Counted from the first letter of the stretch, positions 26,896-36,222 are shown. The stretch is DNA of 64,000 bases from Acinetobacter larvae (GCF_001704115.1 NZ_CP016895.1:2294001-2358000); one strand, 5' to 3'. Program-made: numbers and translations. Notes: generated by a model from the sequence alone, not told the origin.

Positions 26896-27486
26896 TTATT
26901 GATTTGCGTCAGTTACTGGATAATATTTTCCATCTGCGCTTAACAGCAGATCAGTTTCCTTAAATCCAACCTGCGTGTTCCCTTGCGCATCTTGATATTG
27001 ATAACGTACTTGATAACTCAGCTTTAAACCCTGTTGCAGCACCATCACATCACTGGGTTGATAGCTGTGATAGTATTGCTGCAAATCTAAATAAATCAAA
27101 GCTGTGACAAATTTAACATCATTGATCAACTCGTGTTTAGACAGTGCAATATCGACAATAGGGTCTAACAATACCGTGTACTTGAGCGTATAAGTTTGCT
27201 TTTGCACATCATCTAGAACTACCGCAAAATGACCGCTTTGATGAATAAGATCATTGGGTTGGCGTGATTGAATACTTGCTCGTGCCGCCTTGATTAAAGC
27301 TTGATCCTCGGTACTAAAATCTGAAAACCTCACCACTGGCTGGTCTACAGGAGGATTTTTCGCCCATAATCCTGTCGATACACCTAGGCTCATCAGCGCA
27401 GATAAGGCAAGTTTCTGTAATGTCTTTGGCGATGTATTTTGCAATGCCTTTCCTAACACTGTCATCTTCAATTCAATATCATCCAT
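26896..27486 (-). CDS. Exported protein of unknown function
   Basis: 196 residues that I do not recognise. A likely signal peptide ends at LWA-K near residue 43 (hydrophobic LALSALMSLGVSTGLWA); starting at the second Met (27465) would make it a normal-length signal. The mature part is mixed alpha/beta with QALIKAARASIQSRQPNDLIHQ and a beta-rich C-terminus (LKLSYQVRYQYQDAQGNTQVG). No cysteines in the mature part, no lipobox. It is alone on its strand, opposite trmB. A periplasmic location is inferred. Confidence 0.72.
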   Translation of the reverse strand: MDDIELKMTVLGKALQNTSPKTLQKLALSALMSLGVSTGLWAKNPPVDQPVVRFSDFSTEDQALIKAARASIQSRQPNDLIHQSGHFAVVLDDVQKQTYTLKYTVLLDPIVDIALSKHELINDVKFVTALIYLDLQQYYHSYQPSDVMVLQQGLKLSYQVRYQYQDAQGNTQVGFKETDLLLSADGKYYPVTDANQ

Positions 27487-27639
27487 ACTGTAAATTTTAT
27501 TTATGGTATATCAACTTATTTATTTTTTCATGCAATGATCTGTCTAAAAATACACAAACGATGATATCTTCATCGTTGTTTGACATCTTAGAGCAAAGAA
27601 TTAAAATAGCCGCTTTGCCACTGTTGTTAAAATAAGTTT

Positions 27640-28356
27640 ATGTCGATTGATCATCCTGAAGCGCAGCCTATCGAATTAGAGCACCTCGCAGAACAACGCG
27701 AAATCGTGACTTTTATGCGTCGTTCTTCGCCACTCAATACCTCCCAACGGACTGCACTAGAACAATATTCGCATTTAATCTTAGAATATCCAGTCGGTGA
27801 TTTACGTCAACATTTCCCCCATCCAGAGCGTCCATTAACAGTGGAAATCGGTTTTGGTATGGGTCGCTCGTTGGTCCTCATGGCCAAAGCCAATCCAGAA
27901 CGTAATTTTGTCGGTATCGAAGTACATGTTCCGGGTATTGCACAATGTGTTTATGAGGCAGGTATGGCGGGTTTAGACAATCTACGCGTGTTAGATGCAG
28001 ATGCCATTCAAGTGCTCAAAGAAATGCCCGATCAAAGCATAGACTGTATACAACTTTATTTCCCAGATCCTTGGCAAAAGAAACGCCACTTCAAACGACG
28101 TTTTGTTATACATGAACGCATGCAACTGGTTGAACAAAAGCTGGTCTGTGGTGGAACTTTCCATGCTGCAACAGACTGGGAGCCCTATGCGCAATGGATG
28201 CTGGATGTACTGGATAACCGCCCACAATTGGAAAACCTTGCGGGTAAAGGTCAACGTTATCCGCGCCCAGACTGGCGACCACAAACTAAATTTGAACGCC
28301 GTGGTCTAGAAGAAGGGCATCAAATCAGCGACTTTATCTTTAAAAAGATTGGCTAA
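27640..28356 (+). CDS. trmB: tRNA (guanine46-N7)-methyltransferase TrmB
   Basis: Cytosolic SAM-dependent enzyme making m7G46 in the variable loop of tRNAs; 238 residues, the usual size. The SAM motif VEIGFGMGRSLVLMAKANPERNFVGIE, the DNLRVLDADAIQVLKEMPD stretch and the catalytic region IQLYFPDPWQKKRHFKRR are typical, as is the C-terminal TKFERRGLEEGH. No clear ribosome site precedes the ATG. Monocistronic, ending in a strong terminator. Confidence 0.97.
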   Translation: MSIDHPEAQPIELEHLAEQREIVTFMRRSSPLNTSQRTALEQYSHLILEYPVGDLRQHFPHPERPLTVEIGFGMGRSLVLMAKANPERNFVGIEVHVPGIAQCVYEAGMAGLDNLRVLDADAIQVLKEMPDQSIDCIQLYFPDPWQKKRHFKRRFVIHERMQLVEQKLVCGGTFHAATDWEPYAQWMLDVLDNRPQLENLAGKGQRYPRPDWRPQTKFERRGLEEGHQISDFIFKKIG

Positions 28357-28390
28357 GCTGTTATTTATTGGACAAATATATCGTTGCAAA

Positions 28391-28430
28391 AAGAAGGCAT
28401 GGTCATTGCAAGACCATGCCTTCTTTTATT
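28391..28430. terminator. Terminator between trmB and yaaA, probably bidirectional
   Basis: Perfect 14-bp stem AAGAAGGCATGGTC with its complement, 7-nt loop, followed on the plus strand by TTTATT and on the minus strand by a short U-run. It serves trmB, and by position also the convergent yaaA. Confidence 0.9.
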
Positions 28431-28490
28431 TGATTTTTATTTGACTTTTATTGGGCTTTTATTGGACTTTTATTTGAGTTTCCAAGCGAG
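28421..28490. repeat. T-rich imperfect tandem repeat
   Basis: Five imperfect units of the form TTTTATTKGAC follow the terminator (TTTTATTTGA, TTTTTATTTGAC, TTTTATTGGGC, TTTTATTGGAC, TTTTATTTGAG). Non-coding, probably slippage-derived. Confidence 0.65.
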
Positions 28491-28520
28491 TGATCTTAAG
28501 CCGGTTTTGGGCTTGGATTT

Positions 28521-29300
28521 TTATTGTTGCTCATCTCGTTTAAATACCCATTCATGCGCATTCGAGCTGTCTGCATCATAATAATAGCCTTCAAGATTAA
28601 AATCTTTCAGCACATTAACATCGTCAGCTTGTTGTTCAATCATAAAACGCGCCATTAAGCCACGGGCTTTTTTGGCATAAAAGCTAATCACTTTATATTG
28701 CCCATTTTTCTGATCTAAAAATACTGGCTTAATAATATCTGCATCAATCTTTTGAGCTTGTACCACTTTATAATATTCATCGGATGCCAAGTTAATTAGG
28801 CTTGTACTACAGCTATCGACCAAGTCCTGATTGATCAATTGGGTAATACGATCACCCCAGAATTCATATAAATTATGACCACGTGGATTTTCCAGCTTGG
28901 TCCCCATTTCCAAACGATAAGGCAACATTAAATCGAAAGGTCTTAATAGACCATATAAACCAGATAACATCCGTAAATGCGTTTGCGCATAGTCCAACTG
29001 CTGAGCATCGAGCGCATAAGCATTTAAACCCGTATAGACATCCCCTTTAAAGGCAAAAATCGCCTGACGTGCAGCATGACTAAAATCATAATCGCTTTGC
29101 CAATCCCGAAAACGTTCTACATTAAGCTGGGCAATTTTTTCACTTACTTTCATCAGTTGGGCAATTTGACTTGCCGATAACTGCTTTGCCTCAGCAATAA
29201 GCTGCGCAGAATGTTCCAATAAACGTGGTTTGCTATAGGCATCCGTTGGCAAAGCCGATTCATAATCTAATGTTTTGGCAGGAGAAATTAAAGCCAGCAT
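28521..29300 (-). CDS. yaaA: YaaA, peroxide stress protein (DUF328)
   Basis: 259-residue cytosolic protein of the YaaA family, which in E. coli limits free iron and DNA damage during hydrogen peroxide stress. The N-terminus LALISPAKTLDYES is the family hallmark, followed by ARQAIFAFKGDVYTGLNA and MLSGLYGLLRPFDLMLPYRLEMGTKL. Full length. Convergent with trmB and divergent from the downstream hydrolase gene. No OxyR site could be identified by eye. Confidence 0.96.
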   Translation of the reverse strand: MLALISPAKTLDYESALPTDAYSKPRLLEHSAQLIAEAKQLSASQIAQLMKVSEKIAQLNVERFRDWQSDYDFSHAARQAIFAFKGDVYTGLNAYALDAQQLDYAQTHLRMLSGLYGLLRPFDLMLPYRLEMGTKLENPRGHNLYEFWGDRITQLINQDLVDSCSTSLINLASDEYYKVVQAQKIDADIIKPVFLDQKNGQYKVISFYAKKARGLMARFMIEQQADDVNVLKDFNLEGYYYDADSSNAHEWVFKRDEQQ

Positions 29301-29423
29301 AATAATCCAATCATCGTTATGGTTGAGCTTAAACTATAGCAGCCACATGATTTATTGCCAATTCATGTTTACATGTGCAGTATAATAACGCCTCTTTGTT
29401 TTGCGCTGGTGCTTTATTTTCAT

Positions 29424-30059
29424 ATGACTGAACAGATTTTAATGGCTGGTCCTGCCGGTCAGATGGAACTCTTGGTTGATTATCCAACACAAGCCGCCAC
29501 AGCCTTTGCCATTGTGTGCCATCCCCACCCCTTAATTGGCGGCACGCCGCAACATAAAGTCCCCACCCTACTGATGCAGCTTTTGGTAGAACAAGGCTGT
29601 ATAGTCTATCGCCCTTATTTTCGTGGTTTAGGGCACAGCCAAGGTGTACATGATGAAGGTTTTGGGGAAACAGAGGATATTTTATATTTGATTCAACAGC
29701 TGCGCTTAAAACACCCCACGCTACAGTTTTATGCTGCGGGCTTTAGTTTTGGTGCGCACGTCATTGCCAAATGTTATGCCGCTCTCAGTTTAGAACAAAG
29801 ACCCAAACAATTGATTTTATGTGGCTTACCAGCGGGTGAAGTGGCGGGGCTACGCCGTTATGACACGCCCATCATCGATGGTGATTTATTATTGATACAC
29901 GGCGAAAAAGATCAAATTACGCCCTTGCAGGATGTTTTCGATTGGGCACAAACTAAACGCCATCCCGTCATGGTCTTGCCCGGTGCAAACCATTATTTTA
30001 CCGGCTACCTGAAAGCATTGGGTCTGACCATTCGGCGTTATTTAAAGATCAACCATTAG
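29424..30059 (+). CDS. Alpha/beta hydrolase of the COG2945 type
   Basis: 211 residues from ATG 29424 (MTEQILMAGPAGQMELLVDYP); an in-frame start 69 nt upstream is less likely because it adds a non-conserved hydrophobic leader. The fold is shown by FAIVCHPHPLIGGTPQHKVP (oxyanion side), the nucleophile elbow AAGFSFGAHV (Ser), LLIHGEKDQITPL (Asp) and GANHYF (His). The small-domain-free layout and the HPHPLxGG motif match the COG2945 group of putative esterases. Substrate unknown. Single gene between yaaA and alr. Confidence 0.88.
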   Translation: MTEQILMAGPAGQMELLVDYPTQAATAFAIVCHPHPLIGGTPQHKVPTLLMQLLVEQGCIVYRPYFRGLGHSQGVHDEGFGETEDILYLIQQLRLKHPTLQFYAAGFSFGAHVIAKCYAALSLEQRPKQLILCGLPAGEVAGLRRYDTPIIDGDLLLIHGEKDQITPLQDVFDWAQTKRHPVMVLPGANHYFTGYLKALGLTIRRYLKINH

Positions 30060-30378
30060 ATGATGATCTCGCACGAATCCATACAAATAGGTAAAAAGAA
30101 TATATTAAAGCGTTTTGACAGGATTTTATCTGGAAAATCATGCAAAAAGACTGAGTTTAGTTAATTTTAATTTGTTTGATAAAGGCATACAATAAAGCCA
30201 TTATGCTGCTGTTTACACCCGCTGTGGGTGTGCATCTGCAGTGCCTCACATTGATGAATAATAGAAAGATGCTGAGCCGTTATTGTGAACCACAACCAAT
30301 ACAAGCATCGACCATGCTGTACGGATTTGCGGGATGCAAACTTTACTCAGCGATCCTTCGCACATAGGAGTTTATTCG
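30060..30378. other. Intergenic region, 319 bp
   Basis: Contains a hairpin ACACCC/GGGTGT with a 5-nt loop (30215-30231) without a T-run, and the AGGAG ribosome site of alr at 30366-30370. A 63-residue frame here has no coding character. Confidence 0.5.
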
Positions 30379-31455
30379 GTGCGCCAAGCTACAGTGTATA
30401 TTGATCGCAAAGCCCTTCAATATAATCTTAACCGCGTCAAACAACTTGCCCCAAAGTCTAAGATTGTCAGTATGGTGAAAGCCAATGCCTATGGGCATGG
30501 GGTTGAAAACTGTCTTGATGCGCTTGCGCAAAGCGATGCTTTTGGCGTGGCCTGTATGCAAGAAGCACTGCAACTGCGAGAACTTGGCTGCGAAAAACCC
30601 ATTACACTCATTGAAGGGGTTTTTAGTGCGGTCGAAATGGACCTTGCGATTGCACACAACTTAGAAGTTGTAGTGCATCAGCAACAGCAAGTTGACTGGT
30701 TAATGGCACATCAGCAAGCCTATAATGCCAAACAGCTAAAAGTTTGGGTCAAACTCAATAGCGGTATGAACCGTTTAGGTTTTAAAGTTGCTGAAATTAT
30801 CGATGTCATTCAACAGCTGAAATCCGCTGGCTTTGAATGTGTTTTGGCCATGCATTTTGCCAATGCCGATGCTGACCATGCCTTAAATGATCAACAAATT
30901 AAACAATTCTTAGCCGTCAAGCAAGCTTGCGCCCCCATCCTCGCCTCTTGTTGTAACTCGGCAGCGATTTATCGTTGGCCTGAGCTGCATTTTGACTATG
31001 TACGCCCGGGGATTATGCTCTATGGTGCCAGCCCATTTGCTGACCGTGATGTGCAACAACTCGATTTACAACCGGTCATGACCTTCGAAGCAGCGATTAT
31101 GGCACTCAATCACATTCAGGCTGGTGAATGTGTCGGCTATGGTTCAACATTCCAAGCAACGGATGCAATGGACATTGCCGTGGTGAGTATCGGCTATGGT
31201 GATGGCTACCCACGCGCTTATCTAGAACCGAATAGTGTTTTTGTCGCAGGCATACAGCGCCCACTGGTCGGTCGTGTCTCTATGGATATGATGGCCATTG
31301 ATGTGACTGGGTTAGATATACAACTGGGTGAAAAAGTTGAACTCTGGGGGAAACAACGCCGAGTAGATGATGTGGCACGTAGCAATGGTACCATCGGTTA
31401 TGAATTACTCTGTCGATTATCACAACGTCCGAAACGCATCATCGATCAAAACTAA
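30379..31455 (+). CDS. alr: Alanine racemase
   Basis: PLP enzyme interconverting L- and D-alanine for peptidoglycan; 358 residues. The start is GTG 30379: AGGAG is 8 nt upstream and the protein then begins RQATVYIDRKALQYNL, as in the family; a longer ATG frame from 30334 lacks a ribosome site. The PLP lysine is in SMVKANAYGHG, the phosphate site in YVRPGIMLYG, the catalytic tyrosine region in VGYGSTFQA, and the C-terminal barrel in VGRVSMDMMAIDVTG. Biosynthetic (alr) or catabolic (dadX) role cannot be told; no dadA lies nearby. Confidence 0.93.
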   Translation: MRQATVYIDRKALQYNLNRVKQLAPKSKIVSMVKANAYGHGVENCLDALAQSDAFGVACMQEALQLRELGCEKPITLIEGVFSAVEMDLAIAHNLEVVVHQQQQVDWLMAHQQAYNAKQLKVWVKLNSGMNRLGFKVAEIIDVIQQLKSAGFECVLAMHFANADADHALNDQQIKQFLAVKQACAPILASCCNSAAIYRWPELHFDYVRPGIMLYGASPFADRDVQQLDLQPVMTFEAAIMALNHIQAGECVGYGSTFQATDAMDIAVVSIGYGDGYPRAYLEPNSVFVAGIQRPLVGRVSMDMMAIDVTGLDIQLGEKVELWGKQRRVDDVARSNGTIGYELLCRLSQRPKRIIDQN

Positions 31456-31748
31456 TTTAAACCAGCGTCAATAAACTTGATAAATTAAGCTGGATAGCTA
31501 GAGCATTGTCAGACATCACGCTGTGCAATGCTCGCTTGAATCCACTGCTCGGTCATCGAGCAATCAATCATAGCGCGTCAAAGTATTTTAAAAATTAATT
31601 GTCTTATAACACAAAATTCTACGTGACTTGCCCGTTCGTTTTAGCACTGTTTACTACGCCCTACTTGATAAATCGACAATTTTTTTTTATGGTGTCCGAT
31701 TAGGTCTAGCTTTTCTTTGATTAATTTTTACTTGCTATAGCGATCACT

Positions 31749-32747
31749 ATGTCCTCACTCGAAAAAGAAACTTCCAACAGTTTGTACCGTCAATGGCAAA
31801 TTTTATCTCAACTGACTATCGGTAAATGGACAGGGACACGTGAGCTACATGCGACCTTATTACGTGAAGGCATCGAGATTAGTATTCGAACCATTCAACG
31901 TGATTTAAACCAACTCTCACAACGCTTTCCCATCGAGAGTAATAAAACCATTCCGCAAGGCTGGCGCTGGCGTGCCGATGCCCCGATTCAAAGCCTCCCG
32001 CATATGACCAGCTCACAAGCGGTCACCTTTATGATGGTTGAAGAGCATTTAAAGCATTTGCTCCCCCCCAGCCTGATTGAAGAAATGAATCCATGGTTTG
32101 ATCTGGCACGTCGTAGTTTGTCTAATCATAATAATGTACGACAATGGGTTAACCGGGTACGCATTGTTCCTGCAACCCAACCGCTCATTCCACCGACAGT
32201 AGATCGTGCCGCACAACAAGCGATTTACGAAGGCTTACTACAAGATAAACAACTTGAATGTGTCTATCGTGCCCGTTCATTACAAGCTGAAGAACGCAGC
32301 TATACGCTTAATCCTCTCGCTTTGGTACAAAAAGGTGCCATTATTTATTTGGTGTGTACACGCCATGATAAATCTGACGTACAAACCTTTGCACTACATC
32401 GGTTTAAATCAGCGCAAGTGCTGGAGCAACGTGCATTACATCCCGTCAATTTTGATATTGATGCCTATATCGAATCAGGTGCGCTGGGCTTCCGAGTCGA
32501 CTTTAACCGCCCAACAGATTTGATTGATTTAAAACTGGTGATGCATGAAGCCGATGCACAATACTTTACCGAAAGCCAGCTCAGTCATGAACAACGTATT
32601 GAACAACTCAATCATGATCTTTACCAAGTGAGTGCACGTGTTCCTTTTACCTCACAGCTGGTTTGGTGGCTCAGAAGTTTTGGTAAAAAATTGATTCGTA
32701 TTGAACCTGTCGAAGTCTTTAATGCGGTATATGAAATTGAACACTAA
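31749..32747 (+). CDS. WYL-domain transcriptional regulator
   Basis: 332 residues. N-terminal winged helix (RQWQILSQLTIGKWTGTRELH, then ISIRTIQRDLNQLSQRFPIE), a middle helical part, a WYL-type ligand domain (YTLNPLALVQKGAIIYLVCTR, about residues 165-245) and a C-terminal WCX-like end (FTSQLVWWLRSFGKKLIRIEP). WYL proteins often sense nucleic-acid fragments or nucleotides and control stress or defence genes, but no defence gene lies beside this one. Downstream is an alpha/beta hydrolase gene 160 nt away. Targets unknown. Confidence 0.9.
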   Translation: MSSLEKETSNSLYRQWQILSQLTIGKWTGTRELHATLLREGIEISIRTIQRDLNQLSQRFPIESNKTIPQGWRWRADAPIQSLPHMTSSQAVTFMMVEEHLKHLLPPSLIEEMNPWFDLARRSLSNHNNVRQWVNRVRIVPATQPLIPPTVDRAAQQAIYEGLLQDKQLECVYRARSLQAEERSYTLNPLALVQKGAIIYLVCTRHDKSDVQTFALHRFKSAQVLEQRALHPVNFDIDAYIESGALGFRVDFNRPTDLIDLKLVMHEADAQYFTESQLSHEQRIEQLNHDLYQVSARVPFTSQLVWWLRSFGKKLIRIEPVEVFNAVYEIEH

Positions 32748-32907
32748 GCACACGGGCTAGGATCTCTAATCTCTCGACAACACGGCGGGGCATATTTGCA
32801 CTGCCGTATTTGTCACCTAAAATATGATCACACCACTCAAAATCTGATATTCTTCTCATATAACGATAAATAGCAATATAATTGATGCTAAATAAGGAGT
32901 GCTGCAC

Positions 32908-34008
32908 TTGAAAAACTTATTGAATAAAATCAGCCAGCAGATTGTACAGCAGCTCGATCATATCGCCGCGAATGAAAAGCCTAAACTCTATTTTCAACCT
33001 CAAGGTAAACTTGAAAATACCTTAGATAAACTGTCGCAACTACAACAAAAATACCGTCCAACCCTTTGGCTATCTAATCGACATGCTCACTTACTCTATT
33101 TTGACCTTATTAAAAAACGACGTATTCGGCTATCTTATGACCGCATCGATCATTTAACTATGCAAGATGGTGGTATGACTGCAATCGTCTGGTTAGGCAA
33201 AGATTTACCTGCACAAACTCCTACGATTTTAATTTTACATACCATTACTGGTACGCCTGAAAGTATGCGCGAGTTAGCACGTGATTTACATCAATATACA
33301 GGCTGGAGAATTGCATTATGCTTAAGACGTGGGCATGCCGGTTTGCCCATGCCTGTCGCCAAGATTAATTTATTTGGTTCTACTGCTGATTTACGTGAGC
33401 AACTGGCATATATACAAAAGCGTTATCCAGAATCTGACTTATATGCCATGGGGTCTTCTGCAGGTACTGGTTTATTGGTACGTTATTTAGGTGAGGAGGC
33501 AGAAAAAACCCCGCTTAAAGCAGCCTTTGCCCTGTGCCCTGGTTATAATACCGAACTGGGTTTTCGGAATGTGCATCCACTCTATAGCAAAGTCATGACA
33601 CAAAAATTATTTAAAAAATTTATTTATCCTTATCGGCAAACATGGCAAAACACGGCTACTTTACAACGCGTCACAGCCAGCAAAACATTATATGAGTTTG
33701 AACAAGCATATTATGAAATGGCGGGCTATCCAGATTATGACAGCTATAACCAAGCCACCAACCCAATTTATGTCTTGCAGAATATCACAACCCCATTATT
33801 GGTTTTAAATGCAGAGGATGATCCTATTTGTCATATTGCCAATTTTGAACCCTATAAAGCAGTCGTGGAAAACATGCCAAATATTGCCGTAGTCACGACG
33901 CCCAAAGGCAGCCATTGCGGCTTCTATGAAGGTTTCTGGCAAACACGATCTTGGGCATCTCGCTTAGCTGCAGATTTCTTCTTAATTGAAGCGCAGAAAA
34001 ATCAGTAG
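32908..34008 (+). CDS. Alpha/beta hydrolase of the YheT/ABHD type
   Basis: 366 residues from TTG 32908, which has AAGGAG 8 nt upstream; a GTG at 32899 overlaps that site and is unlikely. Conserved points: TILILHTITGTPESMRELA, LCLRRGHAGLP, FGSTADLREQLAYIQKRYP, the nucleophile elbow AMGSSAGTGLLVRYLGEEAE, the Asp in VLNAEDDPICH and the His in GSHCGFYEG. The order matches the COG0429 (YheT) hydrolases. Substrate unknown, probably lipid or ester. Same strand as the WYL regulator but with no shared promoter evident. Confidence 0.85.
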   Translation: MKNLLNKISQQIVQQLDHIAANEKPKLYFQPQGKLENTLDKLSQLQQKYRPTLWLSNRHAHLLYFDLIKKRRIRLSYDRIDHLTMQDGGMTAIVWLGKDLPAQTPTILILHTITGTPESMRELARDLHQYTGWRIALCLRRGHAGLPMPVAKINLFGSTADLREQLAYIQKRYPESDLYAMGSSAGTGLLVRYLGEEAEKTPLKAAFALCPGYNTELGFRNVHPLYSKVMTQKLFKKFIYPYRQTWQNTATLQRVTASKTLYEFEQAYYEMAGYPDYDSYNQATNPIYVLQNITTPLLVLNAEDDPICHIANFEPYKAVVENMPNIAVVTTPKGSHCGFYEGFWQTRSWASRLAADFFLIEAQKNQ

Positions 34009-34039
34009 CGTGCAACATAGCATTAAACTGGATCATATC

Positions 34040-34495
34040 CTATTCGTGAGATGCATCTGCTGTAGATGTGCAGTCCTGATCGCGATCTTGTGTTGAATCA
34101 GTTATCGCTGGTAAAAATACCACTCGGTTGGATTTTTTAATCTGTTCGGCATTGAGTGAAATATATCTCTGCGTTTGATAACCATTTTTGCTCACACAAA
34201 GCCACCAACTATAATACTGTACGCCATGTAAAAACATTATGTCATTATGCCATGCAGAACGTTTTACAAAATGTGCTATGCCCTGCTGATTACTCATTTG
34301 TAAATCATATTTTAAACCAACAAATGCAGGTCGTTGTTGAGTGACCAATACAACTTTAGCCTGCTCAATAACTTGACCTTGGCTATCTTTTACCGTGACC
34401 TGTAATGCTGGTCGAATCATTTTATAATGAGGAATACACGCTTGTACCATCACCACACTACTGATGAATATACTGCCTTGTAGCAGTTTTAACAT
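34040..34495 (-). CDS. Small lipoprotein of unknown function
   Basis: 151 residues from ATG 34495 (GGAG 6 nt upstream). A lipoprotein signal MLKLLQGSIFISSVVMVQAC ends in the lipobox VQAC. The mature part begins IPHYKMIRPALQVTVKDSQG and looks like a small beta-sandwich with carboxypeptidase-regulatory or transthyretin-like character (VKDSQGQVIEQAKVVLVTQQ, then NGYQTQRYISLN); that fold call is tentative. It converges with the hydrolase gene. Not recognised further. Confidence 0.75.
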   Translation of the reverse strand: MLKLLQGSIFISSVVMVQACIPHYKMIRPALQVTVKDSQGQVIEQAKVVLVTQQRPAFVGLKYDLQMSNQQGIAHFVKRSAWHNDIMFLHGVQYYSWWLCVSKNGYQTQRYISLNAEQIKKSNRVVFLPAITDSTQDRDQDCTSTADASHE

Positions 34496-34780
34496 ACTGT
34501 TCTCCAACGTTTAGACTATGATTTAACTGGTCTACTAACGGATCTTCATGCCTGATTTTATCACTGCGCTTACCACAGCACTGCCTCTCCTGTAGAAAAG
34601 CATAGATTTCTATAAATCTAATATCGCAATTTATGCTATAACTAAGTAACGCAATAAACCAGCCGATGTAATAAAATAATCAACGTATTGAAAGCGCCTA
34701 TTGATTATTGAAAGATGCACAATTCATCAGCCCTGAGATGATAAAAATTTGATTCGCTCATTTTGTAGGAAATCAATTGA

Positions 34781-34840
34781 ATGAAATTAATCAACACTAC
34801 ATTTGCTAAGGTGATCAGTACACCAGCAATTTTTTTTTAA
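34781..34840 (+). pseudogene. Signal peptide frame detached from the amidohydrolase
   Basis: ATG 34781, with AGGA upstream at 34767-34770, encodes MKLINTTFAKVISTPAIFF and then stops at TAA just after a run of nine T (34830-34838). With one more T the frame would read through as FFLTTLVSVTTYSA into the amidohydrolase, making an ordinary signal peptide. The fragment therefore looks like the true start of the next gene, separated by a -1 change in the homopolymer. Confidence 0.8.
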
Positions 34841-34845
34841 CTACA

Positions 34846-36174
34846 TTGGTCTCGGTAACGACTTATAGTGCCGTAATTCCTGCCAGTTCAAATCCTACCC
34901 CAGCGCAACATAATAGCGTTCTCTTTAAAAATGTTCGCGTTTTTGATGGAAAATCCAAACAGCTCAGTCAGCCAGTCAATGTCTTGGTTGAAGCAAATAT
35001 TATTCGCAAAATTGGTACGCAAATTCATGTTCCGCTTCATGGGGTTTATATTATTGACGGTCAAAATAAAACCTTAATGCCCGGATTAATTGACGCGCAT
35101 TGGCATGCAATGTTGGCTGCGCTACCTGCCAATAAAATGATGATGGCAGAAGTGGCTGATATCAATTTCCTCGCCGCACAAGAAGCCAATAATACACTGA
35201 TGCGTGGTTTTACCAGCGTTCGTGATTTAGGTGGACCAGTATTTGCATTAAAACGTGCCATCGACAATAAAATCGTCAATGGCCCTCGTATTTGGCCATC
35301 GGGTGCCATTATTTCTCAATCTGGTGGTCATGCAGATTTCCGTATGCCCTATGATGTGCCCGCCGCGCAAGGCAGTGGTTTAAGCCGTGGTGAAGCAGTG
35401 GGTGGCGGTATTATTGCAGATGGTGAAGTAGAAGTATTAAAACGAAGTCGTGAACAATTAATGTTAGGCGCAACACAATTAAAATTGGCAGCAGGTGGTG
35501 GCGTATCCTCCAATTATGATCCAATTGATGTGGCGCAATATACCGAAGCTGAATTTAAAGCGGCTGTGAGTGCTGCAAAAAATTGGGGTACTTATGTTTC
35601 AGTACATGCATATACGCCACAATCTATTCAAACGGCTTTAAAGGCAGGTGTTCAAGTTATTGAGCATGGTCAACTGATGGATGAAACAACCGCCAAAATG
35701 ATGGCTGAAAAAGGTGCTTGGCTAAGCTCACAAGCTTTTATTGATAACGAATTTGCTAACCCACAAACAGGTGCCAATCGTGAAAAACAAAAAATGGTAC
35801 AAGCCGGTACCGATAAATCCTTTGCCTTAGCCCAAAAATATAAGCTGAAGGTCGCCTGGGGAACGGATATTTTATTTAATCCTGCAGCAACCAAAAACCA
35901 AGGTGCATTATTGGCTACCATGACACGTTGGTATCAACCGGCTGCGGTGCTACGCATGGCAACCCATGATAATGCTGAATTATTACAGCTTTCTGGTGAA
36001 CGCAACCCCTACCCCGGAAAAATCGGTGTAATCGAAGAAGGTGCTTTCGCCGACATCTTATTGGTCGACGGCAATCCAATTGAAAATATACAATTAATTG
36101 CTAATCCTCAGCAAAATTTTGTCGTCATTATGAAAGATGGCGTGATCTATAAGAACCTTTTGCAAGCGCCTTGA
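34846..36174 (+). CDS. Amidohydrolase (imidazolonepropionase-like / Xaa-Pro dipeptidase-like), start displaced by frameshift
   Basis: Metal-dependent amidohydrolase, 442 residues as an open frame. Metal and active-site motifs are intact: GLIDAHWHAML (His-x-His), TSVRDLGGP, TQLKLAAGGGVSS (the bridging-lysine region), VSVHAYTPQSI, AGVQVIEHG, KVAWGTDILF (Asp). The C-terminal GKIGVIEEGAFADILLVDGNPIENI is typical. The frame opens only with a TTG at 34846 that has no ribosome site; the real start is probably ATG 34781 through the poly-T frameshift. Related proteins are exported and hydrolyse dipeptides or amides. It may be silent, phase-variable, or affected by a base-calling error. A terminator follows at 36223. 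Confidence 0.85.
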   Translation: MVSVTTYSAVIPASSNPTPAQHNSVLFKNVRVFDGKSKQLSQPVNVLVEANIIRKIGTQIHVPLHGVYIIDGQNKTLMPGLIDAHWHAMLAALPANKMMMAEVADINFLAAQEANNTLMRGFTSVRDLGGPVFALKRAIDNKIVNGPRIWPSGAIISQSGGHADFRMPYDVPAAQGSGLSRGEAVGGGIIADGEVEVLKRSREQLMLGATQLKLAAGGGVSSNYDPIDVAQYTEAEFKAAVSAAKNWGTYVSVHAYTPQSIQTALKAGVQVIEHGQLMDETTAKMMAEKGAWLSSQAFIDNEFANPQTGANREKQKMVQAGTDKSFALAQKYKLKVAWGTDILFNPAATKNQGALLATMTRWYQPAAVLRMATHDNAELLQLSGERNPYPGKIGVIEEGAFADILLVDGNPIENIQLIANPQQNFVVIMKDGVIYKNLLQAP

Positions 36175-36222
36175 GGGCTGGCATCTCGTTTTCATCATCG
36201 CCATAGCCCATTGTTCAATCGC

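Noticed and set aside
28384..28581. 65-codon plus-strand frame after trmB
   Set aside because: Consists of the terminator and T-rich repeat; Phe/Leu-rich by composition only.
30176..30367. 63-codon frame before alr
   Set aside because: Overlaps the alr ribosome site, has no ribosome site of its own and unusual composition.
31749..32747. WYL regulator as a marker of a defence island
   Set aside because: Neighbours are alanine racemase and an alpha/beta hydrolase; no restriction, toxin-antitoxin or nuclease genes are nearby.
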